64,000 nucleotides of DNA from JBBQUP01 sp038212305 (GTDB lineage Bacteria > Bacteroidota > Bacteroidia > Bacteroidales > Marinilabiliaceae). Positions 53,858 to 62,140 of the stretch are shown here, one piece after another. Where the stretch lies: NCBI GenBank assembly GCA_038212305.1, contig JBBQUP010000002.1, positions 1 through 64,000 on the forward strand. Reading direction: 5' to 3'. A model generated the notes under the pieces. It worked only from the letters and a program-made list of their open reading frames with translations. It ran no database searches and had not been told where the DNA came from. Position 1 is the stretch's first letter; each line of letters begins with the position of its first letter. The position numbers and the translations under genes are program-made.

Positions 53858-54228
53858 AATGGTAAATTTGTATTTTTAAGAACTGCTAAATTAATCATCC
53901 TATAGGTAAGAAAAAAACGCTATTTTCACAATTCGTTTTTCTATGCTAATTGGTTTAACTATTTGCAATTAGGGTTTGAAAATAGATAAAATAAGGCAAT
54001 TCACCAACTTATACCATGACATTCTAGGTTGGCATAAAGCTTAAATTTCTCTTTCTATAACTGAAAACCTACAAAATGGAAAAAGATAACCCTCAAACCA
54101 CCTAATCATAAATTAAAAATGAATTGAAATCCAACGCATAAAAACTAATTTTGCCAATTAATACGCAGGAATAATTTAATTTAGAGTTGATAAAACTGGA
54201 GCATTGAAAAAAACAAAACATAAATAAA
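53858..54228. other. Divergent promoter region of purL and the SDR gene
   Basis: 370 nt of AT-rich sequence. It contains a good plus-strand promoter (54123-54153). No clear purL promoter, RNA gene or repeat was seen. Confidence 0.4.
54123..54153 (+). promoter_or_regulatory. Promoter of the SDR gene
   Basis: ATTG (54123-54126) and TAATTTTG (54146-54153) are 19 nt apart. The -7 element is a perfect TAnnTTTG. The start would be about 70 nt before the ATG. Confidence 0.55.
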
Positions 54229-54987
54229 ATGAAGAAATTAGCTATCGTAACAGGTGCAACTTCGGGAATTGGAGAAGAAACTGCAATAATGCTTGCAAAG
54301 AATGGTTATAATTTGATTATCACTGGTCGAAGGAATGACCGATTGATAAGCTTAAAATCACTTCTTGTTGAAAAATACCACTGCGAAGTGATGATCCTGA
54401 ACTTTGACATAAGAGATAATGATCACACATTAAGCGCAATCAGCTCAATACCTGATGAATGGAAAAAGATAGATGTTCTTGTAAACAATGCAGGATTAGC
54501 TTCGGGATTATCTCCTATTCATGAAGGGAAATGGGATCAATGGGAGCAAATGATTGATACGAATGTGAAAGGGTTGCTCTTTTTTTCGCGCCAAATAACT
54601 CCTTGGATGGTTGAGAAAAAAAATGGACATATCGTTAACATCTCATCGATTGCAGCTCATGAGGTTTATGAAAATGGTAGTGTGTATTGTGCAACCAAAC
54701 ATGCCGTTGATGCCATTACCAAAGGCATGAGGATTGATTTATTGAAACACAACATTAAAGTCACTGCTGTTTCTCCAGGAATGGTAGATACTGAATTCTC
54801 AGTTGTTCGTTTTGATGGAGATAATGAAAAAGCTCAAAAAGTTTATGAAGGACTTGTTCCCCTTTCGGCCAAAGATATTGCAGATGCTATAGAATATGCA
54901 ATTACTCGGCCATCGCATGTTAATATTAATGAAATGATTATAATGCCCACCCAACAAGCATCGGCTATTTATAATGTGAGAAAATAA
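54229..54987 (+). CDS. Short-chain dehydrogenase/reductase (YdfG-like)
   Basis: A 252-residue classical SDR. The cofactor motif TGATSGIGEETA (residues 8-19), NNAGLA (about 88-93), Ser in NISSIAAH, and the catalytic YCATKHAV (Tyr and Lys near 155/159) are all present. NRRxxR-like GRRNDRL suggests NADP preference. It resembles YdfG-type 3-hydroxy acid/serine dehydrogenases, but the substrate cannot be fixed. It is transcribed alone from its own promoter. Confidence 0.88.
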   Translation: MKKLAIVTGATSGIGEETAIMLAKNGYNLIITGRRNDRLISLKSLLVEKYHCEVMILNFDIRDNDHTLSAISSIPDEWKKIDVLVNNAGLASGLSPIHEGKWDQWEQMIDTNVKGLLFFSRQITPWMVEKKNGHIVNISSIAAHEVYENGSVYCATKHAVDAITKGMRIDLLKHNIKVTAVSPGMVDTEFSVVRFDGDNEKAQKVYEGLVPLSAKDIADAIEYAITRPSHVNINEMIIMPTQQASAIYNVRK

Positions 54988-55029
54988 TCTACGGTTCTCT
55001 GTCTAACATCAACGAGCTATGTGGCGCAA

Positions 55030-55653
55030 TTACTTTCTCAACTTAGTTAAATTGTAAGTCAATCCAACTCTCACACCTGATTCATAAAGCTTTTGCTGAT
55101 TATTATTTGATGAAAATGGCAGTAATGCATGCAACTTGAAATAGGGGTTAATAAAAATAGAACCACCGCATTTAAAATCATATTTTGCCCCAATCCCAAA
55201 TAAACTACCAATACCAGTCTGACTATCAATGGGACTTTTAGTCCCATCAACATCAATAAAGACGCCCCCATTCACAAAAATGAATTTTAAAAAATTCGCT
55301 CTTAATGTTAACGGAATGCTTACGATAGAAAAATTTTCTTTACGTGACGAAATTGACATATCAGGAATAAAACTAGGAGTGATTAAAACAGTATACTTCG
55401 AATAGTCAACTCCTGTTTCAAATTCCAACCACTTATTAATTGAACCGATATAGCATAACCCTATCGTAAAGAATTTATCCACAGCATAATTTCCTTCACC
55501 CTCTAAACCATTAAATCGAAAAACATCACTTTCTCCAAACGATGAGTAACATAATCCGATACTACGATTTTTCTTTTCGTTATCTGGAGTTTGAGCTTGC
55601 AATGAAAATGCGATCAAAACAAGGCATGCAGTTGCAAAAATAATTCTTCCCAT
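55030..55653 (-). CDS. Outer membrane beta-barrel protein
   Basis: A 207-residue exported protein with signal peptide MGRIIFATACLVLIAFSLQAQ. The mature part alternates amphipathic strands typical of a small eight-strand barrel: SIGLCYSSFG, WLEFETGVDYSKY, LTLRANFLKFIFVNGGVFIDVDG in two strands, and the C-terminal VRVGLTYNLTKL. The ATG at 55653 is chosen because it starts the signal peptide; a longer frame would overlap the serpin gene. It lies 22 nt after the serpin gene and is probably co-transcribed with it. The function is unknown. Confidence 0.75.
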   Translation of the reverse strand: MGRIIFATACLVLIAFSLQAQTPDNEKKNRSIGLCYSSFGESDVFRFNGLEGEGNYAVDKFFTIGLCYIGSINKWLEFETGVDYSKYTVLITPSFIPDMSISSRKENFSIVSIPLTLRANFLKFIFVNGGVFIDVDGTKSPIDSQTGIGSLFGIGAKYDFKCGGSIFINPYFKLHALLPFSSNNNQQKLYESGVRVGLTYNLTKLRK

Positions 55654-55675
55654 CGGATTAAATATTTTTATTTTA

Positions 55676-56938
55676 TTACAACTTTTCGATAGCACCTAAA
55701 AACAAAATGCAATGGGTATCTTTTTCACGAATAGCCAACACAAAGGGTTTGTTTACAGTAAAGTAAATTTCATTATCTGGCAGCATACTTGTCGTGTAAA
55801 ACTCCACCGATGTTGCTGCTGCCGCCTCTGTTCCATCTTCATTGACCTCTAAAAATGTTTTGTGTTTTACTTTCGAGATGGCAATCGGTTTTACTGGTGA
55901 GAGAATTTTACCAAATTCAGCCATATTGGAAAATGCCTTGGGCATGCCCAAAACCGCTAAAGCATCATTTAGCTCAAAATCCAACTCAACCTTTAATTGT
56001 GGAAATTTAATATTCACCTCAACTGGTATTAAAGTATGTGACAATGTCGATTCAGACTCTAACTTCATGGCATTTAATACATCCGTAGTCGATTTACCTT
56101 CATTGGGTAATAAAACCATCATCGAAAAGTGCCCATTGCCATATGGCATATCAATGGCGTTATAATCATTCATTTGCGCATACCCAACAGTCGTTTTTTG
56201 TTGCATCATGGCAACCTGAGTTGAGGTTTTATCGGAATTGGTAAATGGCCCTAGAACGGTTTTTTTCGAATCGAATTTACTCATCCATTGCCCTTTAAAA
56301 TAAACGGCATTAATTAAAAACAAAGCATGATCGGACGTAACATTATCCACAATAGAAGGGATTTTACCATTGGTGTGATCGCTCACCCAGGTATTCATTG
56401 TATTTTTTGCCATCTCGCTTTGCGAAAAATCGAGTGATTGAACTTTTGCATCGTAGTTAACCTTATTTACATCTGCAAAATTAGGATTGAGCGAAAACGA
56501 TTGATTCACCCACATTGAATTGGCAATGGTCATTTTCACTTTAGCATCGGAACTTAACAATGCCTCACGCAAAGATTTGTTGGCTTCGTTTAGTGCCTCC
56601 AAAGAAGAACCATTTTTTAGCACTGCGAGGATTTGTTCCAACGTTTCTCCCTCAGCTCCATTGGCGGCCATACTTAAAGCCTGAAACACGCTTAACGGCG
56701 AAATAAAAATATTAGCTGGTGGTTGGGAATCTTTCTTTAGTTTCATTAATAAATCAAGTCCAAATTGGTTAGATGAGCTAACAATTTGCGCCGATTTTTC
56801 ACTGACAACAATTGGTTTATATTCGTTGTCAATTTGATTTTTGTTGCCTGATTTATCGCAACTACAATTTAAAATCAACAAAAAAACAGACAAGAAACTA
56901 AGCTTTGCGATTTGAGCATTCTTAAATTTAAGCATCAT
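55676..56938 (-). CDS. Serpin family serine protease inhibitor, predicted lipoprotein
   Basis: A 420-residue serpin with a lipoprotein signal (LLILNCSC, lipid Cys near residue 25-27). NIFISPLSVFQALSMAANGAEG and FLINAVYFKGQW are serpin signatures. The hinge VNEDGTEAAAATSVEF begins at residue 365, and the reactive-centre loop follows to about residue 388 (TTSMLP). The Ala-rich hinge is that of an inhibitory serpin. FVLAIREKDTHCILFLGAI closes the fold. It would be anchored in the envelope, perhaps protecting against host, prey or self proteases. The target protease is unknown. Confidence 0.92.
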   Translation of the reverse strand: MMLKFKNAQIAKLSFLSVFLLILNCSCDKSGNKNQIDNEYKPIVVSEKSAQIVSSSNQFGLDLLMKLKKDSQPPANIFISPLSVFQALSMAANGAEGETLEQILAVLKNGSSLEALNEANKSLREALLSSDAKVKMTIANSMWVNQSFSLNPNFADVNKVNYDAKVQSLDFSQSEMAKNTMNTWVSDHTNGKIPSIVDNVTSDHALFLINAVYFKGQWMSKFDSKKTVLGPFTNSDKTSTQVAMMQQKTTVGYAQMNDYNAIDMPYGNGHFSMMVLLPNEGKSTTDVLNAMKLESESTLSHTLIPVEVNIKFPQLKVELDFELNDALAVLGMPKAFSNMAEFGKILSPVKPIAISKVKHKTFLEVNEDGTEAAAATSVEFYTTSMLPDNEIYFTVNKPFVLAIREKDTHCILFLGAIEKL

Positions 56939-57006
56939 ACATTAGAGTATTAGGGTAATTAATTTATTGTTTGATGCGGTTCAGTTGATATAGGTTGCGT
57001 GCATCT

Positions 57007-57041
57007 AAAAAAAAACGCTCCCGAAACCGGAAACGTTTTTA
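57007..57041 (-). terminator. Terminator of gapA
   Basis: On the minus strand AAAACG-TTTCCG and CGGGAG-CGTTTT pair with two imperfect positions around a short loop, followed by nine T residues. It lies about 30 nt after the gapA stop codon. Confidence 0.8.
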
Positions 57042-57072
57042 AGACTTTCATTTAAAAGCTATGCTTTAAAGC

Positions 57073-58086
57073 TTATGCTTTGTCAACCGAATACATGTGT
57101 TTAACCAACTCAATAACTTTTGTTGAGTAACCCATTTCATTGTCATACCAGCTAACAACTTTAACAAAGTTGTTGTTTAATGAGATACCAGCTTCAGCAT
57201 CGAAAATTGAGGTACGAACATCACCTACGAAATCAGTAGAAACTACAGCATCTTCGGTATATCCAAGAACACCTTTCAATTCGCCTTCAGAAGCAGCTTT
57301 CATGGCAGCACAAATTTCTGCATAAGAAGCACCTTTTTCGATACGACAAGTTAAATCAACCACTGAAACGTCAGGAGTTGGAACACGGAAAGCCATACCA
57401 GTTAATTTTCCATTCAACTCAGGAATAACTTTTCCTACTGCCTTAGCAGCTCCAGTTGATGAAGGAATAATATTTTGAGCAGCTCCACGTCCACCTCTCC
57501 AATCCTTAGCAGAAGGACCGTCAACAGTTTTTTGCGTAGCAGTGGTTGCATGAACAGTAGTCATTAAACCTTCAACAATACCAAAACTATCGTTAAGAAC
57601 TTTAGCGATAGGAGCTAAACAGTTAGTAGTACAAGATGCATTTGAAACGAAATTCATCTCTTTGCTATATTTCTTGTGGTTAACACCCATAACAAACATA
57701 GGGGTATCATCTTTAGAAGGAGCAGACATAATTACCTTTTTTGCTCCAGCTTCTAGGTGACCTTGAGCTGTATCTTTAGCTAAGAATAAACCTGTTGACT
57801 CAACAACATACTCAGCACCCACTTCAGACCATTTAAGATCAGCAGGATTTTTAACAGCAGTTACACGGATAGCTTTACCGTTTACAACTAACTTACCATC
57901 TTTAACTTCAACAGTGCCAGCAAATTGGCCATGAGTTGAGTCATACTTCAACATGTAAGCCATGTAATCAACATCAATTAAGTCGTTGATGGCAACAATT
58001 TCAACATCGTTAAATTTTTGAGCGGCACGAAACACTAAACGTCCGATGCGTCCAAAACCATTAATACCAATTTTAATTTTTGACAT
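57073..58086 (-). CDS. gapA: Glyceraldehyde-3-phosphate dehydrogenase
   Basis: A 337-residue glycolytic enzyme. INGFGRIGRLVFRAA is the NAD-binding start, SNASCTTNCLAP carries the catalytic Cys near residue 153, and TVHATTATQKTVDGPS, GAAQNIIPSSTGAAKAVGKV and WYDNEMGYS are all intact. The ATG at 58086 gives the family N-terminus MSKIKIGING; a longer frame would extend upstream without homology and over the promoter. It has its own promoter and terminator. Confidence 0.97.
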   Translation of the reverse strand: MSKIKIGINGFGRIGRLVFRAAQKFNDVEIVAINDLIDVDYMAYMLKYDSTHGQFAGTVEVKDGKLVVNGKAIRVTAVKNPADLKWSEVGAEYVVESTGLFLAKDTAQGHLEAGAKKVIMSAPSKDDTPMFVMGVNHKKYSKEMNFVSNASCTTNCLAPIAKVLNDSFGIVEGLMTTVHATTATQKTVDGPSAKDWRGGRGAAQNIIPSSTGAAKAVGKVIPELNGKLTGMAFRVPTPDVSVVDLTCRIEKGASYAEICAAMKAASEGELKGVLGYTEDAVVSTDFVGDVRTSIFDAEAGISLNNNFVKVVSWYDNEMGYSTKVIELVKHMYSVDKA

Positions 58087-58136
58087 TTTATCGTTTTTTA
58101 GAAAGTAATAATTATAAGCTATTTCCAAATGAACGA

Positions 58137-58168
58137 CAAAAGTAAAAAATCATAAGCAATTCATCAAA
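58137..58168 (-). promoter_or_regulatory. gapA promoter
   Basis: On the minus strand TTTG (58168-58165) and TACTTTTG (58144-58137) are exactly 20 nt apart, a full match to the Bacteroidota consensus. The predicted start is about 45 nt before the ATG. Confidence 0.8.
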
Positions 58169-58258
58169 TAAATCAAATTGTTTTAACAAATATTATATCG
58201 AAAGTCAATATCAAATTTCATTTCGTATTAATCACAGATACAAATCAATAGATGGCAC

Positions 58259-58291
58259 AAAAAAAAGGAACCAATAAGTTCCCTTTTTTAT
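58259..58291. terminator. Terminator after the small lipoprotein gene
   Basis: AAAAAAGGAAC and GTTCCCTTTTTT form a stem with a 6-nt loop, with T-runs usable on both strands. On the minus strand it ends the 58382-58510 transcript before the gapA promoter. Confidence 0.7.
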
Positions 58292-58381
58292 TTCTTAAGT
58301 AAATACGAGTATTACTCAGTATTGAAAACTAAAATAATTTTCAAATGAATAACAAATAAGCACCTTTTTTCCAACAGGAAA

Positions 58382-58510
58382 TTAAGCTTTAACAGAGGAT
58401 TGTTTCATCTCAGCTTTCGAATAGGCTGGACAATCTGCAGTACTTTTGCACGATTGAACAGACAAAGCCAGAACAAACAACACAGCCCCAAGAATCGCAA
58501 TCTTCTTCAT
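58382..58510 (-). CDS. Small lipoprotein, 42 residues
   Basis: The 42-residue peptide MKKIAILGAVLFVLALSVQS followed by CKSTADCPAYSK has a textbook lipoprotein signal with the lipid Cys at residue 21. Only about 22 residues remain after processing. Similar CxxxxDCPAYSK peptides are common in Bacteroidota and have no known role. The ATG at 58510 is used; a longer frame lacks signal features at its start. It has its own terminator. Confidence 0.72.
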   Translation of the reverse strand: MKKIAILGAVLFVLALSVQSCKSTADCPAYSKAEMKQSSVKA

Positions 58511-58683
58511 ATTTTCTATATTAGTTGTAAATAATTCACTTATTGAATGTAGTTTTGTCGCGAAAAAATTGATGAATAACAAGATATCACTATATCTTTA
58601 ATATTTTGTAAAAATATATCAAAATTCTCAACGCTCAAATATTCTAGTCTCTTTTTTCAAACGAAAAATGAAGTTTGAAGTTT

Positions 58684-58693
58684 CGTTATAACG
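58684..58693. promoter_or_regulatory. Palindrome CGTTATAACG upstream of the histidine kinase gene
   Basis: A perfect 10-bp palindrome 80 nt before the kinase ATG. It resembles the GTTATATAAC palindrome at 60415-60424 before the Hdr-like cluster. Both may be sites for the response regulator encoded between them. Confidence 0.35.
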
Positions 58694-58772
58694 TTTTTTT
58701 GTGACAAACATTGTAAAAATGGTGACTAAACATCCCATTATTATGATTTACCATAAATAAAAAATTGGCATA

Positions 58773-59729
58773 ATGGTTTTAAAAATATTACTTGCATCAG
58801 CCATAATCATACATTTTTATGCTGCTTTCAGAGCTATAAAATTAATTTGGGTAACCAAGTATAATTTATCTTGGATGCTAATAAGTGCGGCTTTAGTATT
58901 TATGGCCATTCGTCGTATTTTAGAATTTGTGCCATTAATTTCGGACTATAATCAAGCTGATTTTCGATTAATTTATGTTTGGTTAGGTATTGCTACATCG
59001 TTGTTTTTAGCCGTTGGAGTGGTTTTAATTGAAAAAATTTTTAATTATATGGGTGAAGTTGAGATTAAGAAACGCGAATACGAACAAAAATTACTCACTT
59101 CTGTAATTGAAGCTGAGGAGCGCGAGAGGAAGCGAATAGCAAAAGAACTTCATGATGGACTAGGCCCGTTGTTGTCAAGTATTAAAATGTCGATTTCATC
59201 GCTTGATACGATTAACGACCCAAGTCAAAAAAAAGAGATCATACAAACAATTAATTTAGCAGCAACCGAATCTATTCGCTCAATTAAAGAGATTTCGGAT
59301 AATTTAAGTCCACATGTTTTAATTAACTTTGGCTTAGAAAAAGCCTTAAGCAATTTTATCTTCAAAATAGAATCCACTAAAAGATTGGTTATTGACTGGA
59401 AATTCAACTCATCAACAAAACGATACATTGAACCTATTGAAACTGCGGTTTATAGAATACTTTGTGAACTAATAACAAATACGTGCAAACATTCAACTTC
59501 CGAAAAAATTACTTTTGAAATAGTTTCCAACGACGACATTCTTCAAATAACCTATTTTGATGATGGTTGTGGCATTGACCCTATTGAATTAGAACCAAAA
59601 ATGAATAAAGGACAGGGAATAAATAACATCCGCTCTCGGGTTTCATCATTAAAAGGTGAAATTCAATTTGAGAATAATACCCCAAATGGTGTTTTTGTAT
59701 GTATAACCATCCCGACTCATGGCAATTAA
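58773..59729 (+). CDS. Membrane-bound sensor histidine kinase (NarX/DegS-type)
   Basis: A 318-residue kinase. Three predicted transmembrane helices fill residues 1-88 with almost no periplasmic domain, so the signal may be sensed in or at the membrane. A short coiled linker leads to the HisKA_3 dimerisation domain with the phospho-acceptor H127 in RIAKELHDGLGPLL. The HATPase domain shows CELITNTCKHS (N box), FDDGCGIDP (G1) and GQGINNIRSR (G2). It overlaps the response regulator gene by 11 nt. Confidence 0.92.
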   Translation: MVLKILLASAIIIHFYAAFRAIKLIWVTKYNLSWMLISAALVFMAIRRILEFVPLISDYNQADFRLIYVWLGIATSLFLAVGVVLIEKIFNYMGEVEIKKREYEQKLLTSVIEAEERERKRIAKELHDGLGPLLSSIKMSISSLDTINDPSQKKEIIQTINLAATESIRSIKEISDNLSPHVLINFGLEKALSNFIFKIESTKRLVIDWKFNSSTKRYIEPIETAVYRILCELITNTCKHSTSEKITFEIVSNDDILQITYFDDGCGIDPIELEPKMNKGQGINNIRSRVSSLKGEIQFENNTPNGVFVCITIPTHGN

Positions 59730-60372
59730 GAAATATTCAGTTTTTATAGTCGATGATCATTTATTGTTTCGCAATGGGTTTAAACTCTTATTAAACAACA
59801 TTGCAAACATTCATGTTGAGGACGAAGCATCTAATGGCATTGAATTTTTAGAGCAGTTAGATGCAAATCAACCTGACTTGGTTTTTTTAGACATTTCTAT
59901 GCCTTTGATGGATGGATGTGAAGCAGCCCGAAGAGCATTAATTAAATATCCTCACCTAAAAATTATCGTATTATCGATGTATGGTGATGAATCATACTAC
60001 CAAACAATGGTGAATATTGGCGTAAAAGGATTCTTGCTTAAGAGCAGCGATTTTAATGAAGTGCGAACTGCTATTGACACAATAATTGCAGGCGACAATT
60101 ATTATTCTCAGGAATTATTGGTTAATCTGGTTCAAAACTTTCAAAAAACAAAAAAAGACTCCCCTCATCCTAATGATGAATTAACTGATAGAGAATTAGA
60201 AATACTTATTGACATTTGCAACGGACTGTCGAACAATGAAATAGCTGATAAACTTTCAATAAGTAAACGAACTGTTGAAAAACACCGAGCCAATGTACTT
60301 CAAAAAACTAATTGCAAAAACACTGCTAATTTGGTGCATCATGCAATAAAAAACAGATTAATTAAGCTTTGA
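59719..60372 (+). CDS. LuxR/NarL-family response regulator
   Basis: A 217-residue regulator. The receiver domain (1-120) has the acidic pair D12/D13, the phospho-acceptor D58 in VFLDISMPLMDG and Lys near 105 in FLLKSSD. The C-terminal LuxR helix-turn-helix covers about 150-215 (ELTDRELEILIDICNG, NEIADKLSISKRTVEKHR). It is the cognate partner of the overlapping kinase. The Hdr-like cluster begins 99 nt downstream on the same strand and is the most obvious target. Confidence 0.93.
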   Translation: MAIKKYSVFIVDDHLLFRNGFKLLLNNIANIHVEDEASNGIEFLEQLDANQPDLVFLDISMPLMDGCEAARRALIKYPHLKIIVLSMYGDESYYQTMVNIGVKGFLLKSSDFNEVRTAIDTIIAGDNYYSQELLVNLVQNFQKTKKDSPHPNDELTDRELEILIDICNGLSNNEIADKLSISKRTVEKHRANVLQKTNCKNTANLVHHAIKNRLIKL

Positions 60373-60382
60373 CCCCAATAAG

Positions 60383-60448
60383 TATTTATACGTATACTAA
60401 ATAGGGTATTTCTTGTTATATAACTCTTACCTCCTATTCCTACTTTTG
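60383..60448 (+). promoter_or_regulatory. Putative promoter and operators of the Hdr-like cluster
   Basis: A perfect -7 element TACTTTTG lies at 60441-60448, 23 nt before the first ATG, without a good -33 box. Upstream are a perfect palindrome TATACGTATA (60387-60396) inside a TATTTA-n9-TAAATA inverted repeat (60383-60403), and a second perfect palindrome GTTATATAAC (60415-60424). A missing -33 box together with palindromes suggests an activator-dependent promoter. The whole assignment is inference. Confidence 0.45.
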
Positions 60449-60471
60449 TAAGTGAACCCGAACTTACTGAT

Positions 60472-61098
60472 ATGGATACTGAATTAAACTATTTAGAATT
60501 AGTTACAAAAGACATCCGCTTTACGGATTGCTATAAAACTTGCATGAATTGCGGCATATGCAGCGCCATTTGTCCGGCTGCACACGTTTACGACTACAAG
60601 CCACGAGAATTATACTCCATCATTCAAAGAGGTTCAAATAGTGAGATTAAAACCATGTTGAGCTCCGACATCATTTGGGAATGCGGCCAATGCCTATCGT
60701 GCAAACCCCGCTGCCCCAGAAATAATATTCCCGGGGTACTCGTTCAAATTTTAAGAAAAGTTAGTCAGCAAACTGGCTTGTACAAGCAATCAACCAAAGG
60801 GATTGCTCAAAAAGAGATTGTACGCTCCATTGGCAAAAATATTTACGCCACTGGCTATTGCATTTCACCCGATGCATTAATCCCATCAGATCATCCAGAA
60901 CTTGGGCCTGTATGGGAATGGACGTATGAAAACAGAGAAGATTTGTACCCCAGATTGGGATCTCCTTATAAAAAAGAAACCATTGGCTCAGTACGTGCGA
61001 TTCCTTCAAAAACCATTACTGAGTTACAAATGATTTTTGAATTAACCAATGGCACCGATTTTCTTAACACAATAATGGAAGGTGAATCATGGCAATAA
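60472..61098 (+). CDS. HdrC-like iron-sulfur subunit
   Basis: A 208-residue ferredoxin-type protein. Two complete [4Fe-4S] motifs occur: CMNCGICSAICP (about residues 24-35) and CGQCLSCKPRCP (about 66-77), joined by the HdrC-typical helix YKPRELYSIIQRG. The C-terminal 100 residues are longer than in methanogen HdrC and include PELGPVWEWTYENREDLYPR. It would carry electrons between the HdrA-like flavoprotein and the HdrB-like subunit encoded next; the HdrB gene overlaps it by 10 nt. Confidence 0.85.
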   Translation: MDTELNYLELVTKDIRFTDCYKTCMNCGICSAICPAAHVYDYKPRELYSIIQRGSNSEIKTMLSSDIIWECGQCLSCKPRCPRNNIPGVLVQILRKVSQQTGLYKQSTKGIAQKEIVRSIGKNIYATGYCISPDALIPSDHPELGPVWEWTYENREDLYPRLGSPYKKETIGSVRAIPSKTITELQMIFELTNGTDFLNTIMEGESWQ

Positions 61099-62129
61099 CT
61101 AAACAGAAGGAAATAGCTAAAGACAACTACTTTTTTGTACGCAGTTGCATCAGACAAACATTTTTCCCTGGCGCAGAGCAGGCACTAATTAATATTTTAA
61201 AGTCGAATCTAAAGCTCAATATTCTCGAAGATGTAAATCACACATCGTGCACCGGAATAGGATTTCACACCGACATTGTACCGCTGGAAACCACCATGGC
61301 TGTAATTGCCCGTCAATTTTCACTGATGAACCAAAGCGGTTGCAGTAATTTATTGGTATCGTGCGTTACCTCGTTTGGTTTGTACCACGAAATTATTGAT
61401 TTATGGCATCACCATCCCGAGTTGGAAGCAAAGACCCGAGAGGTTCTTTGGACGGCTACCCGCCGTGAGTTTATTATTCCCACTAGCATTGCACACACAT
61501 CGGACCTGCTTTATTTATATCGTAACGAACTCGCCCTTCAAAGCTTATATCAATTGGCGTCGATAAAGACAGGCAAGCCATTAAAAGTGGTTGATCACAT
61601 TGGATGCCACTATGCCAAGATATTTCCTAAACAAGGCCTTGGAGGTTCTGAATTCCCGGTCGTTTTATCAGGATTAATCACAAGTATGGGAGGCGAATCG
61701 ATTGATTATCCTGAGCGGAGGCATTGCTGCGGCTTTGGGTTCAGGCATTATGTACTTAAAGAGTCGCGCGGGTATTCAATGACAAATACTAAAATTAAGC
61801 TCGAATCAATGGCTCCGTACAATCCCGACTTAATAATTGCAAACTGTCCTGGTTGTGCCATGTTTTTAGATCGATGGCAATACACACTTTCTGAAATTGA
61901 AGGTAAAACCTATGACAAGCAAGGGCTCGGAATTCCTGTATTAACTCACGAAGAACTCGCAGCTCTTATGTTAGGCATTAATCCTTGGGACATTGGACTG
62001 CAAATGCATCAGGTTCCTGTTGAGTCGTTGTTAAACAAAATTGGCATCTCGTATTCACCTGTCAACAAGTACAAATTAACAGACAGCAAACCAACTACAA
62101 TCCCCAAAAAAGCTTCGATTCTCCAATAA
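61089..62129 (+). CDS. HdrB-like (CCG-domain) subunit
   Basis: A 346-residue protein of the heterodisulfide reductase B family. The C-terminal cysteine-rich domain is intact: C173 in DHIGCHYAK, C213-C214 in RRHCCGFGFRH and C253/C256 in NCPGC, enough for one noncubane [4Fe-4S] cluster. In the N-terminal half the expected CC is C54-T55 (HTSCTG) and the CxxC is C92-x-x-S95, so the second cluster site is degenerate, with C20 and C85 still present. The substrate is unlikely to be CoM-S-S-CoB in this lineage. Translation is coupled to the HdrC gene. Confidence 0.82.
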   Translation: MAITKQKEIAKDNYFFVRSCIRQTFFPGAEQALINILKSNLKLNILEDVNHTSCTGIGFHTDIVPLETTMAVIARQFSLMNQSGCSNLLVSCVTSFGLYHEIIDLWHHHPELEAKTREVLWTATRREFIIPTSIAHTSDLLYLYRNELALQSLYQLASIKTGKPLKVVDHIGCHYAKIFPKQGLGGSEFPVVLSGLITSMGGESIDYPERRHCCGFGFRHYVLKESRGYSMTNTKIKLESMAPYNPDLIIANCPGCAMFLDRWQYTLSEIEGKTYDKQGLGIPVLTHEELAALMLGINPWDIGLQMHQVPVESLLNKIGISYSPVNKYKLTDSKPTTIPKKASILQ

Positions 62130-62140
62130 AATAAGAACAA

